Source of the DNA: Actinobacteria bacterium OV320
GTDB taxonomy: Bacteria; Actinomycetota; Actinomycetes; Streptomycetales; Streptomycetaceae
NCBI GenBank assembly: GCA_001298545.1
Contig: LJCX01000029.1
Coordinates: forward strand, 1-64,000
DNA: 64,000 bases
Reading direction: 5' to 3'
The notes under the pieces are model-generated. The model saw nothing but the letters and a program-made list of their open reading frames with translations, was not told the DNA's origin and ran no database searches. This document shows positions 40,269-47,478 of this stretch, one piece after another. A program made the translations under genes and the position numbers. Position 1 is the first letter of the stretch, and each line of letters starts with the position of its first letter.

Positions 40269-41042
40269 CTACTGCGGCCCGTACTTCCGGCCCGTCCTCG
40301 AACTGATCCCGCCCAGCAGCGAGCGGGGCGTCACCTTCACCAGGCCCATCAGCGCCTTGTAGCGCGGGTCGGGGATCGACAGCGACTTCCCGCGCGCCAG
40401 GTCGTGCAGCGCCGCCGCGACCAGCTTGTCCGCGTCCAGCCACATCCAGCCCGGGATGTTGTCCGTGCCCATCCCGGCCCGCTCGTGGAACTCCGTGCGC
40501 ACGAACCCCGGGCACAGCGCCATCAGCCGCACCCCGCTGCCTGCCAGGTCCTTCGCCGCACCCTGGGTGAACTGCACGACCCAGGCCTTGGACGCCCCGT
40601 ACGTCCCGCGCGGCACGAAGGCCGCCACCGAGGCCACGTTGACGACACCCCCGCGCCCGCGCTCGCGCATCGCCGCCGTCGCCGCGGACGTCAGCCGCAG
40701 CACCGCCTCGCAGTGCACCTTGAGCATCTTCAGCTCGTCGGCCATGGACACGTCGAGATAGCGGCCCTTGTTGCCGAAGCCGGCGTTGTTGATCAGCAGA
40801 TCGACGGGGTTCTTGCGGTCGTCGAGCCGGGCGGCCACCGCCTCGATGCCCCCGTCCGTGGCGAGGTCGGCCGTCAGCACCTCCGCCTCGATGCCGTGCC
40901 GGTCGTGCAACTCGGTCGCCTGCTCGCGCAGCCGCTTGATGTCCCGTGCCACGAGGACGAGATCATGCCCGTCCGCCGCCAGTCTGCGCGCGAACGCGGC
41001 ACCGATGCCCGCGGTCGAACCCGTAATCAGAGCCGTTGTCAT
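40269..41042 (-). CDS. Short-chain dehydrogenase/reductase
   Basis: The 257-residue protein is a classical SDR. TGSTAGIGAAFA is the NAD(P) glycine motif (8-19), NNAG follows at 85-88, and the catalytic Ser138, Tyr148 and Lys152 are in VASVAAFVPRGTYGASK. VARD at 31-34 with the Arg suggests NADP preference. Substrate is unknown; the closest general class is the YdfG/DltE-like SDRs. The ATG has CTTCTGCC upstream, a weak ribosome binding site. It is probably the first gene of a two-gene transcript. Confidence 0.88.
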   Translation of the reverse strand: MTTALITGSTAGIGAAFARRLAADGHDLVLVARDIKRLREQATELHDRHGIEAEVLTADLATDGGIEAVAARLDDRKNPVDLLINNAGFGNKGRYLDVSMADELKMLKVHCEAVLRLTSAATAAMRERGRGGVVNVASVAAFVPRGTYGASKAWVVQFTQGAAKDLAGSGVRLMALCPGFVRTEFHERAGMGTDNIPGWMWLDADKLVAAALHDLARGKSLSIPDPRYKALMGLVKVTPRSLLGGISSRTGRKYGPQ

Positions 41043-41250
41043 GGCAGAAGATTAGTGACCCGGAGTACCGGCGTCCGTTCTCTGCACGCGGCCTCCCGAA
41101 GGTGAAGACTCCGTGCGCACACCCGCGCCCGCCGCGCCGCGCCCCGCCCCGCGAAACCGACTCGGCTGATGCCGACTCAGCACCCGCAACCATCACCGGA
41201 CTTGCCCCAGGACCCATCCCCGAACCGGCCCGGAACCAGCCCCGGACCCG

Positions 41251-41396
41251 CCCGATGCCCTAGCCCCGGACCCGCCCGATGCCCAAGCCCCGGACCCGCC
41301 CGATGCCCTAGCCCCCGGACCCGCCCGATGCCCTAGCCCCCGGACCCGCCCGATGCCCAAGCCCCGGGCCCGCCCGATGCCCAAGCCCCGGACCCG
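41251..41396 (-). repeat. 24/25-bp tandem repeat, six copies
   Basis: Units begin CCCGATGCCC and end CGGACCCG; they start at 41251, 41275, 41299, 41324, 41349 and 41373. Two are 25 bases long because of an extra C, and one has GGGCCCG in place of GGACCCG. The array lies in the 423-base gap between the SDR gene and the MOSC gene, both on the minus strand. The flanks (41170-41250, 41397-41460) are degenerate relatives of the same sequence. No gene was seen in this gap. Confidence 0.95.
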
Positions 41397-41465
41397 CCGA
41401 TCCGGCCCACGCCCATCGCCCCGAACTGGCCCCGGACCGAACTGGCCCCCGAATCCGGACCCGGA

Positions 41466-42188
41466 CTAGTCCCCGGCCCCGGCCCCGGCCCCAGCCCCAG
41501 CCCCGGAGCCGTTCCCGTTCCCGCCTCCGTACTTCGCCATGTACTCCCGGGCCGCCGCCAGTGTCTCCGAGTGCAGGGCCTCGCCCGCCGCGAGCAGTCG
41601 GGGCAGCAGCTCCCGGTGCGTGGTGGCGGCCTGGAACTGCATCCTGGCCGTCACCTCGTGTTCCGGCAGGTGGACGATCCGCACCGGATCCCCCGCGCGG
41701 ATCTCACCCGGCACGACGACCCGCAGATACGCGCCCGTGGCCGCCTTCTCGGTGAACCGCCGTACCCATCGCTTCTCGCCCACGTGCCCCTGGAAGGTGC
41801 GGCACGGTATCCGCCCGGACGTCACCTCCAGCACCACCTCGGGGCCGATCCGCCAGCGCTCGCCGATCCGCGCGCCGGAGACGTCGAGACCCGTGGTCGT
41901 GAGGTTCTCGCCGAACGCGCCGTTGGCCAGCGTGCGCCCCAGCTCGCGCTCCCAGTCGTCGAGATCCTCGCGCGCGACGGCGTACACCGCCTGGTCGTCG
42001 CCGCCGTGGTGGCGCAGGTGGCACACGGCGTCCCCGGCCAGTCCGCTCCCCCCGACCCCCTTGGGACCGGGCGCCGCGATCCGCACGGGTCCCTCGACCG
42101 GCCGCTTGTCGATCCCGGTCAGGCCCTGCGGCTGATCGGTGTACGGCACGGCCTTCGGGCGGCCCAGATTGACAGACAGAAGCCTCAT
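41466..42188 (-). CDS. MOSC domain-containing protein (YiiM type)
   Basis: The 240-residue protein has a MOSC domain (about 20-165) with GDAVCHLRHHGGDDQAVYAVARED, FGENLTTTGLD, and the conserved Cys in GRIPCRTFQ that is thought to bind the sulfurated molybdenum group. The C-terminal part has the three-helix 3-alpha domain (RELLPRLLAAGEAL). YiiM-type proteins reduce N-hydroxylated compounds in E. coli; the same is possible here. The last 18 residues are a Gly/Asn/Ser/Ala tail (GAGAGAGAGD) made by a GGCCCC-type simple repeat. It is divergent from the LysR gene. Confidence 0.88.
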   Translation of the reverse strand: MRLLSVNLGRPKAVPYTDQPQGLTGIDKRPVEGPVRIAAPGPKGVGGSGLAGDAVCHLRHHGGDDQAVYAVAREDLDDWERELGRTLANGAFGENLTTTGLDVSGARIGERWRIGPEVVLEVTSGRIPCRTFQGHVGEKRWVRRFTEKAATGAYLRVVVPGEIRAGDPVRIVHLPEHEVTARMQFQAATTHRELLPRLLAAGEALHSETLAAAREYMAKYGGGNGNGSGAGAGAGAGAGD

Positions 42189-42268
42189 AGCGGCACGGTA
42201 CGAGCCCGGAGGTCAAAGTGTCCAAGCATTATTCGCGCGACTGTCCAAGGCTCGCTTATGCTCGGCGA

Positions 42269-43204
42269 ATGATCGAGGCCCGTCATCTCCGCGTCCTGCG
42301 TGCCGTGGCCGCCACCGGCTCCTTCTCGGCGGCCGGGCGCGAACTGGGCTGCACCCAGCCGGCCGTCAGCCAGCAGATGAAGGCGCTGGAGGCGTCCGTC
42401 GGCACCCCCCTGCTGATCCGCAGCGGACGCGAGATGCGGCTGACCCAGGCGGGCGAGGCCCTCGTCCGGCACGCGGCCGGCATCCTGTCCGGACTGACCG
42501 CCGCCGAGGAGGAGGTCGCCGCCATCGCGGGGCTGCGCGCCGGCCGGGTCCGTCTCGTGTCCTTCCCCAGCGGCAGCTCCACCCTCGTCCCCACCGCCCT
42601 CGCCGCCCTGCGCGCGGCCCACCCCGGCACCCGGGTCTCCCTGGAGGAGGCCGAGCCGCCGAAGTCGGTCGAGCTGCTCCGCGAGGGCGACTGCGACATC
42701 GCTCTCGCCTTCCGCTACGAACGCGCGACGGGCACCGGCGACGCCGAGCAGGCAGGCGAAGGCGAATGGGACGACCTGGTCGTACGGCCGCTGCTGACGG
42801 ACCGGCTGGTCGCCCTCGTCCCCGAACGGCACCGCCTGGCGCGCACGGGACCCTCGGGGTCCGTCGCCATCGGCGACCTCGCCGCCGAGCCGTGGATCGC
42901 GGGCTGTCCGCGCTGCCGCGGCCAGTTGGTCCAGGTGTGCGAGAGCGCCGGCTTCACGCCGCGCATCGACTTCGCGACCGACGACTATCCGGCGGTGGTC
43001 GGCCTGGTGGGCGCCGGCCTCGGCGTCGCCGTGCTGCCCCAGCTCGCGATCGAGTCCGTCCGGCCGCGTGGCGCCCGCGCGGTGACCCTGGAACCGGCGG
43101 TGCGACGGGAGATCGTCGCGCTCACGCTGCCCGACCTGGCCCAGGTGCCGGCGGTGTCGGCCACGCTGGAGCAGCTGGGGCGGGCGGCGGCGCGCCTCGG
43201 CTGA
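42269..43204 (+). CDS. LysR-family transcriptional regulator
   Basis: The 311-residue protein starts MIEARHLRVLRAVAATGSFS with the LysR winged helix (SAAGRELGCTQPAVSQQMKALE, about 17-38), followed by a LysR substrate domain (about 90-300; RVRLVSFPSGSSTLVP, GLGVAVLPQLAIE). The 80-base gap to the divergent MOSC gene contains two CTGTCCAAG/TGTCCAAGC copies (about 42219 and 42241) that could be its binding sites. LysR proteins typically control the divergent neighbour, so MOSC gene control is a reasonable inference. Confidence 0.9.
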   Translation: MIEARHLRVLRAVAATGSFSAAGRELGCTQPAVSQQMKALEASVGTPLLIRSGREMRLTQAGEALVRHAAGILSGLTAAEEEVAAIAGLRAGRVRLVSFPSGSSTLVPTALAALRAAHPGTRVSLEEAEPPKSVELLREGDCDIALAFRYERATGTGDAEQAGEGEWDDLVVRPLLTDRLVALVPERHRLARTGPSGSVAIGDLAAEPWIAGCPRCRGQLVQVCESAGFTPRIDFATDDYPAVVGLVGAGLGVAVLPQLAIESVRPRGARAVTLEPAVRREIVALTLPDLAQVPAVSATLEQLGRAAARLG

Positions 43205-43209
43205 CTGCG

Positions 43210-43272
43210 GCCGGAAACGGCGGGCACGTCAGCCGGAAACGGCGGGTACGGCAGCTGAAAACGGGGGGTACA
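43210..43272 (+). repeat. 22-bp period repeat, three copies
   Basis: GCCGGAAACGGCGGGCACG (43210), GCCGGAAACGGCGGGTACG (43232) and the diverged GCTGAAAACGGGGGGTACA (43254) recur with a period of exactly 22 bases. The third copy supplies the left arm of the terminator that follows. Confidence 0.8.
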
Positions 43273-43293
43273 CACGTGTGTGCCCGCCGTTTT
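43258..43293. terminator. Long bidirectional terminator between lysR and whiD
   Basis: AAAACGGGGGGTACACAC (43258-43275) pairs with GTGTGTGCCCGCCGTTTT (43276-43293), 18 positions with two mismatches, centred on CACACGTGTG with no designed loop. A/T tracts flank both sides, suiting a terminator for both convergent genes. Confidence 0.8.
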
Positions 43294-43332
43294 GGGAACC
43301 GCCGCTTCACAGCGCTTTGCAGAAACGTTCCT

Positions 43333-43662
43333 TCATGTGTTCGAGGAAGCGTCTCTCGCGCCCGACGACGCCGATACCAGGCGATTGCGCGCCCGGCCCA
43401 TCAGCTCCTCGCGCTCGTCCTCGGTCAACCCGCCCCACACGCCGTACGGCTCGCGTACCGCCAGCGCGTGCGCCGCGCACTGCGCGCGGACCGGGCACCT
43501 CATGCAGACCTCCTTGGCCGAGTTCTCTCGAGCGCTCCGAGCCGCCCCGCGCTCACCCTCCGGATGGAAGAAGAGCGAACTGTCCACCCCGCGGCAGGCG
43601 GCCAGGAGCTGCCAGTCCCACAGGTCCGCGTTCGGTCCGGGAAGGCGGGAGAAATCTGCCAT
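43333..43662 (-). CDS. whiD: Sporulation regulator WhiD (Wbl iron-sulfur protein)
   Basis: WhiD is a WhiB-like protein needed for late sporulation; Wbl proteins hold a [4Fe-4S] cluster and bind region 4 of the principal sigma factor. The 109-residue product has the four cluster ligands Cys23, Cys53, Cys56 and Cys62 (spacing 29-2-5) and the GVWGGLTEDER turn followed by a basic RARNRL segment. The N-terminus MADFSRLPGPNADLWDWQLLA agrees with my memory of S. coelicolor WhiD. The divergent bldM neighbour confirms the locus. Confidence 0.96.
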   Translation of the reverse strand: MADFSRLPGPNADLWDWQLLAACRGVDSSLFFHPEGERGAARSARENSAKEVCMRCPVRAQCAAHALAVREPYGVWGGLTEDEREELMGRARNRLVSASSGARDASSNT

Positions 43663-44041
43663 TGCGTGACCCCTTGTAGCCGTTCAGAGCGGATACGGTG
43701 CCCACGACCGTACAACTACGATCTAAGGAGATGAAAATATGACTCATTGCGAATCTAGCCTCAGACACCAGTAAAAGGGAAGAAATAGGGCCGAATGGGG
43801 CATCGCTTGTGATGAAAGCTTGAGGGTCCGCGTGGTCGCCTCCTCTGTATCCGCCCCCTCACGTAGAGTGCCGAAGAATGCATGCAGCCCCGTAACTCTT
43901 TCGAGTGACCGTCGTTGAGAGTGCGGTGGCGGTTGAAAACACAAACGCTCGGGCAGGCGTCCGAGACGGTCGACCGCACAGGTGACGATTCGTAACAGCC
44001 TGGAGGCACAAGGTGACGCGCATCAGCTGCGGAGGGCGGCC
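43663..44041. promoter_or_regulatory. whiD-bldM divergent control region
   Basis: This 379-base gap is unusually AT-rich in the part 43720-43800. On the plus strand AAGGAG (43725-43730) precedes an ATG at 43739 that opens an 11-codon reading frame (MTHCESSLRHQ, stop at 43772). It may be a leader peptide or chance. The plus-strand BldN-type promoter for bldM is annotated separately. Transcription of whiD must start in the left part; no sure whiD promoter was identified. Confidence 0.5.
43891..43918 (+). promoter_or_regulatory. BldN-type (ECF) promoter of bldM
   Basis: CGTAAC (43891-43896), a 16-base spacer, and CGTTGA (43913-43918). This is the promoter sequence described for the sigma-BldN-dependent bldM p1 of S. 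coelicolor. Transcription would start near 43925, giving a leader of about 117 bases. Confidence 0.85.
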
Positions 44042-44653
44042 ATGACTTCCGTCCTCGTCTGCGACGACTCCCCGCTTGCCCGAGAGGCGCTCCGCCGCGC
44101 GGTCGCGACCGTGCCCGGCGTCGAGCGCGTGACGACGGCGGCCAACGGCGAGGAAGTCCTCCGCCGCTGGGGTGCCGACCGCTCGGACCTGATTCTGATG
44201 GACGTACGCATGCCCGGACTGGGCGGCGTCGAGACCGTGCGGCGGCTTCTGTCCGCCGACCCCGGAGCACGCATCATCATGCTCACCGTCGCGGAGGACC
44301 TCGACGGCGTCGCCCTCGCGGTGGCCGCCGGCGCCCGCGGCTATCTGCACAAGGACGCCTCGCGCGCCGAACTGCGGGCGACCGTCACGCAGGCGCTCGC
44401 CGACCCGACCTGGCGGCTCGCCCCGCGCCGGCTGCGCTCGGCCGAGATGGGCGCCGCGCCCACGCTCACCGCGCGTGAGATCCAGGTCCTCGAGGGCATG
44501 AGCCACGGCCGCTCCAACGCGGAGATCGGCCGTGAGCTGTTCCTCTCCGAGGACACCGTCAAGACGCACGCCCGTCGGCTCTTCAAGAAGCTCGGCGCCT
44601 CGGACCGCGCGCACGCGGTGGCGCTCGGCTTCCGGTGGGGACTGGTCCGTTAG
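44042..44653 (+). CDS. bldM: Developmental response regulator BldM
   Basis: BldM controls aerial-hypha and sporulation genes, as a homodimer and as a heterodimer with WhiI. The 203-residue protein has a receiver domain (VLVCDDSPL start, Asp54 in LMDVRMPG, Lys104 in YLHKDAS) and a LuxR-type helix-turn-helix (LTAREIQVLEGMSHGRSNAEIGRELF, about 140-165). BldM is known to work without phosphorylation, although Asp54 is present. The ATG has GGAGGGCGG upstream. No paired histidine kinase is adjacent. Expression is under the BldN-type promoter upstream. Confidence 0.97.
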   Translation: MTSVLVCDDSPLAREALRRAVATVPGVERVTTAANGEEVLRRWGADRSDLILMDVRMPGLGGVETVRRLLSADPGARIIMLTVAEDLDGVALAVAAGARGYLHKDASRAELRATVTQALADPTWRLAPRRLRSAEMGAAPTLTAREIQVLEGMSHGRSNAEIGRELFLSEDTVKTHARRLFKKLGASDRAHAVALGFRWGLVR

Positions 44654-45003
44654 GCCGCGTCCCCGCCCTCCCGTCCCCGCCGCCCGTCCATGCGGGTCCG
44701 GAGCGGTCCGGAGCGGGACGGGGACCGGACCGGTTCGAGGCGGGGCGGCCCCCGGCCCTCCGGCAGATCCGACCGGGTTCGGGTGACATCCGTCATTCAG
44801 TGAGGAGAGCGGGGTCATGGGTGAACCTCCCTGCTCAGACGCGGTGCGGAGGTCGGACGAGGACCCCTCCCACCGCACGGCGGACGGGGGCGGCACAGGC
44901 TCTCGCCGGGTGCCCGCTGCTCGTTTCGCCGCGGATGCCGCATCCTTGAGGTGTGGAGTTCCTCGGGGACGAGTCGGTCGAGCGGGAGGGGAGGGCGCAG
45001 GGG
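44654..45003 (+). other. Gap between bldM and the sigma factor gene
   Basis: The first part holds a hairpin, GGTCCGG (44695-44701) with CCGGACC (44725-44731), likely ending bldM transcription. GAGGAG at 44801-44806 precedes an ATG at 44817 that opens a 70-codon frame overlapping the next gene's start by 26 bases; its product is Arg/Ser/Gly-rich and unconvincing. Promoter elements for the sigma gene are not obvious. Confidence 0.4.
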
Positions 45004-45681
45004 ATGAGTTCCGGCGCACCTGCTCATAACGCTTCGGTGCACAACGACGGGCACGGTGCCGCGGCCGGTCCGGCCGCAGTGCACCATGGACCGATGCGCG
45101 ATGACGAGGCGGTCTCTGCCGTGGGGACGATCGGTTCGCTCGTCCATCGCGCCGTGGACGGCGACGAGCAGGCCACTCACGACCTGCTGGCCCATGTCCA
45201 CCCCCTGGCACTGCGCTACTGCCGCACCCGGCTGTCCCGGCTGCCCGGGGACGCGCGCCACTTCGTGGAGGACCTCGCCCAGGAGGTCTGCGTCGCGGTT
45301 CTTCTCGCGCTGCCCCGTTACCGGGACACCGGCAGGCCCTTCGAGGCCTTCGTCTTCGCCATCGCCGCGCACAAGGTCGCCGACCTCCAGCGCGCCGCGA
45401 TGCGGCACCCGGGCTCGACGGCGGTCCCCTCCGACGAGATGCCCGAGCGGCCGGACGACTCGCTCGGCCCCGAGGAGCGCGCCCTGCTCAGCAGCGATGC
45501 CGAGTGGGCCAAGAAGCTCATGGCCAACCTGCCGGAGAACCAGCGGGAGCTGCTCCTGCTGCGGATCGCCGTGGGCCTCACCGCCGAGGAGACCGGCCAG
45601 ATGTTGGGAATGTCACCCGGAGCGGTCCGCGTGGCCCAGCACCGGGCACTGAGCAGACTGCGCGCGCTCGCCGAGCAGTAG
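45004..45681 (+). CDS. shbA: ECF sigma factor of the ShbA/SigD type
   Basis: ShbA is the ECF sigma factor reported to drive transcription of the principal sigma gene hrdB in Streptomyces. The protein has sigma region 2 (RYCRTRLSRLPGDARHFVEDLAQEVCVAVLLAL; PFEAFVFAIAAHKVADLQR) and region 4 (LPENQRELLLLRIAVGLTAEETGQMLGMSPGAVRVAQHRALSRLR). Identification rests on these features and its position between bldM and guaB, as I recall for S. coelicolor SCO4769. The start is uncertain: ATG 45004 is preceded by GAGGG, while ATG 45094 gives a more compact protein. No anti-sigma factor gene is adjacent. Confidence 0.8.
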   Translation: MSSGAPAHNASVHNDGHGAAAGPAAVHHGPMRDDEAVSAVGTIGSLVHRAVDGDEQATHDLLAHVHPLALRYCRTRLSRLPGDARHFVEDLAQEVCVAVLLALPRYRDTGRPFEAFVFAIAAHKVADLQRAAMRHPGSTAVPSDEMPERPDDSLGPEERALLSSDAEWAKKLMANLPENQRELLLLRIAVGLTAEETGQMLGMSPGAVRVAQHRALSRLRALAEQ

Positions 45682-45775
45682 CAGTCCGCAGCAGCCCCTT
45701 CGGAACAGGCGTCGATGAACAGGGCGCCGACCGTTTCCGTACGAACATACGAAGCCCGGAGTCACACTCGGCCGT

Positions 45776-45801
45776 GGAATTCGGGAGGTGCGCTTCCCGT
45801 T
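45776..45801 (+). promoter_or_regulatory. SigR-type promoter of guaB
   Basis: GGAAT (45776-45780), exactly 18 bases, then GTT (45799-45801), the consensus for the thiol-stress sigma factor SigR. The overlapping hexamer TAGCAT (45801-45806) could serve as a housekeeping -10. The guaB ATG is 45 bases downstream. Confidence 0.6.
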
Positions 45802-45845
45802 AGCATGGACATCCGCACCGATCAAGGCCATTTGGGGAAGGTGTC

Positions 45846-47351
45846 ATGACTGCCAACGTCGACGGAGTGCCCGGAAAATTCGCGACCCTCGGGCTGACCT
45901 ACGACGACGTGCTGCTGCTGCCGGGCTCGTCGGACATGGCTCCCGACGAGATCGACACCGCCTCGTACGTCTCCAAGAACGTGCGGGTGAACATCCCGCT
46001 GCTGTCCGCCGCCATGGACAAGGTCACCGAATCGCGCATGGCGATCGCGATGGCCCGCCAGGGCGGCGTCGGTGTTCTGCACCGCAATCTCTCCATCGAG
46101 GACCAGGCCAACCAGGTCGACCTCGTGAAGCGCTCCGAGTCCGGCATGGTGACCGACCCGATCACCATCCACCCGGAGGCCACGCTCGCCGAGGCCGACG
46201 CGCTGTGCGGCAAGTTCCGCATCAGTGGCGTCCCGGTCACCGACGGCAACAAGCGGCTGCTCGGCATCGTCACCAACCGCGACATCGCCTTCGAGACCGA
46301 CCGCACGCGCCGCGTGCACGAGGTCATGACGCCGATGCCGCTGGTCACCGGCAAGGTCGGCATCTCCGGTGTCGAGGCCATGGAGCTGCTGCGCAAGCAC
46401 AAGATCGAGAAGCTGCCGCTGGTCGACGACGAGGGCGTCCTCAAGGGCCTCATCACGGTCAAGGACTTCGTCAAGGCGGAGAAGTACCCGCACGCCGCGA
46501 AGGACGCCGAGGGCCGTCTGCTGGTCGGCGCCGCCGTCGGCGTCGCCGGTGACTCCTTCGAGCGGGCCCAGGCCCTGATCGAGCGCGGCGTCGACTTCAT
46601 CGTCGTGGACACCGCCCACGGCCACTCGCGGCTCGTCGGCGACATGATCGCCAAGATCAAGTCGAACCACACGCGGGTGGACGTCATCGGCGGCAACATC
46701 GCCACCCGCGACGGCGCCAAGTCCCTGGTGGACGCGGGCGCCGACGCCATCAAGGTCGGCGTCGGCCCGGGCTCCATCTGTACGACCCGCGTGGTCGCCG
46801 GCATCGGCGTCCCGCAGGTCACCGCCATCTACGAGGCCGCGCTCGCCGCCAAGGAGGCCGGTGTCCCGGTCATCGGCGACGGCGGCCTGCAGTACTCCGG
46901 CGACATCGCCAAGGCCCTGGTCGCGGGCGCCGACACGGTGATGCTGGGTTCGCTGCTCGCGGGTTGCGAGGAGTCTCCGGGCGAGCTGCTGTTCATCAAC
47001 GGCAAGCAGTTCAAGTCGTACCGCGGCATGGGCTCCCTGGGCGCCATGCAGACCCGCGGCGAGCGCAAGTCGTTCTCCAAGGACCGCTACTTCCAGGAGG
47101 GCGTCGCCTCCGACGAGCAGCTGATCCCCGAGGGCATCGAGGGCCAGGTGCCCTACCGCGGCCCGCTGTCCTCCGTCGTCCACCAGCTGGTCGGCGGTCT
47201 GCGTCAGTCGATGTTCTACGTCGGTGGCCGGACCGTGCCGGAGCTGCAGGACAACGGCCGCTTCGTCCGGATCACGTCCGCGGGCCTGAAGGAGAGCCAC
47301 CCGCACGACATCCAGATGACGGTCGAGGCGCCGAACTACAGCCGCAAGTGA
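45846..47351 (+). CDS. guaB: IMP dehydrogenase
   Basis: GuaB oxidises IMP to XMP, the rate-limiting step to guanine nucleotides. The 501-residue protein has the TIM barrel split by two CBS domains (about 100-220; MVTDPITIHPEATLAEAD, VMTPMPLVTGK). The catalytic Cys312 is in GPGSICTTRVV, and the mobile flap contains MGSLGAMQTRGERKSF. EGIEGQVPYRGPL is the potassium/flap-end region. The ATG is preceded by GGGGAAGG. All catalytic residues are present. A SigR-like promoter stands upstream, and guaB3 follows. Confidence 0.98.
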   Translation: MTANVDGVPGKFATLGLTYDDVLLLPGSSDMAPDEIDTASYVSKNVRVNIPLLSAAMDKVTESRMAIAMARQGGVGVLHRNLSIEDQANQVDLVKRSESGMVTDPITIHPEATLAEADALCGKFRISGVPVTDGNKRLLGIVTNRDIAFETDRTRRVHEVMTPMPLVTGKVGISGVEAMELLRKHKIEKLPLVDDEGVLKGLITVKDFVKAEKYPHAAKDAEGRLLVGAAVGVAGDSFERAQALIERGVDFIVVDTAHGHSRLVGDMIAKIKSNHTRVDVIGGNIATRDGAKSLVDAGADAIKVGVGPGSICTTRVVAGIGVPQVTAIYEAALAAKEAGVPVIGDGGLQYSGDIAKALVAGADTVMLGSLLAGCEESPGELLFINGKQFKSYRGMGSLGAMQTRGERKSFSKDRYFQEGVASDEQLIPEGIEGQVPYRGPLSSVVHQLVGGLRQSMFYVGGRTVPELQDNGRFVRITSAGLKESHPHDIQMTVEAPNYSRK

Positions 47352-47388
47352 CCCCCACGCGCGCGTGAAGCGTCCGTAAGGCGTACCG

Positions 47389-47420
47389 AGGGCGGTCCCG
47401 GAGACTCCGGGGCCGCCCTT
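47389..47420 (+). terminator. Terminator after guaB
   Basis: AGGGCGGTCCCGG (47389-47401) pairs with CCGGGGCCGCCCTT (47407-47420), 13 positions with one G-U, loop five bases. It separates guaB from guaB3. Confidence 0.7.
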
Positions 47421-47478
47421 GTCGTACCCGTCGGCGATACTGGAAGACGCTGCAACGCATCAGGGAAAGGCCACACAC

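Noticed and set aside
41193..41384. 63-codon minus-strand frame of Gly/Arg/Ala repeats
   Set aside because: Translation of the 24/25-bp array; the 25-base units break the frame.
41251..41396. CRISPR-like array
   Set aside because: The units are contiguous with no unique spacers, so it is a minisatellite, and there are no cas genes.
44817..45029. 70-codon frame with a fair ribosome binding site overlapping the start of the sigma gene
   Set aside because: Product is Arg/Gly/Ser-rich without features, and it overlaps the more convincing sigma-factor start. Left open as a possible leader gene.
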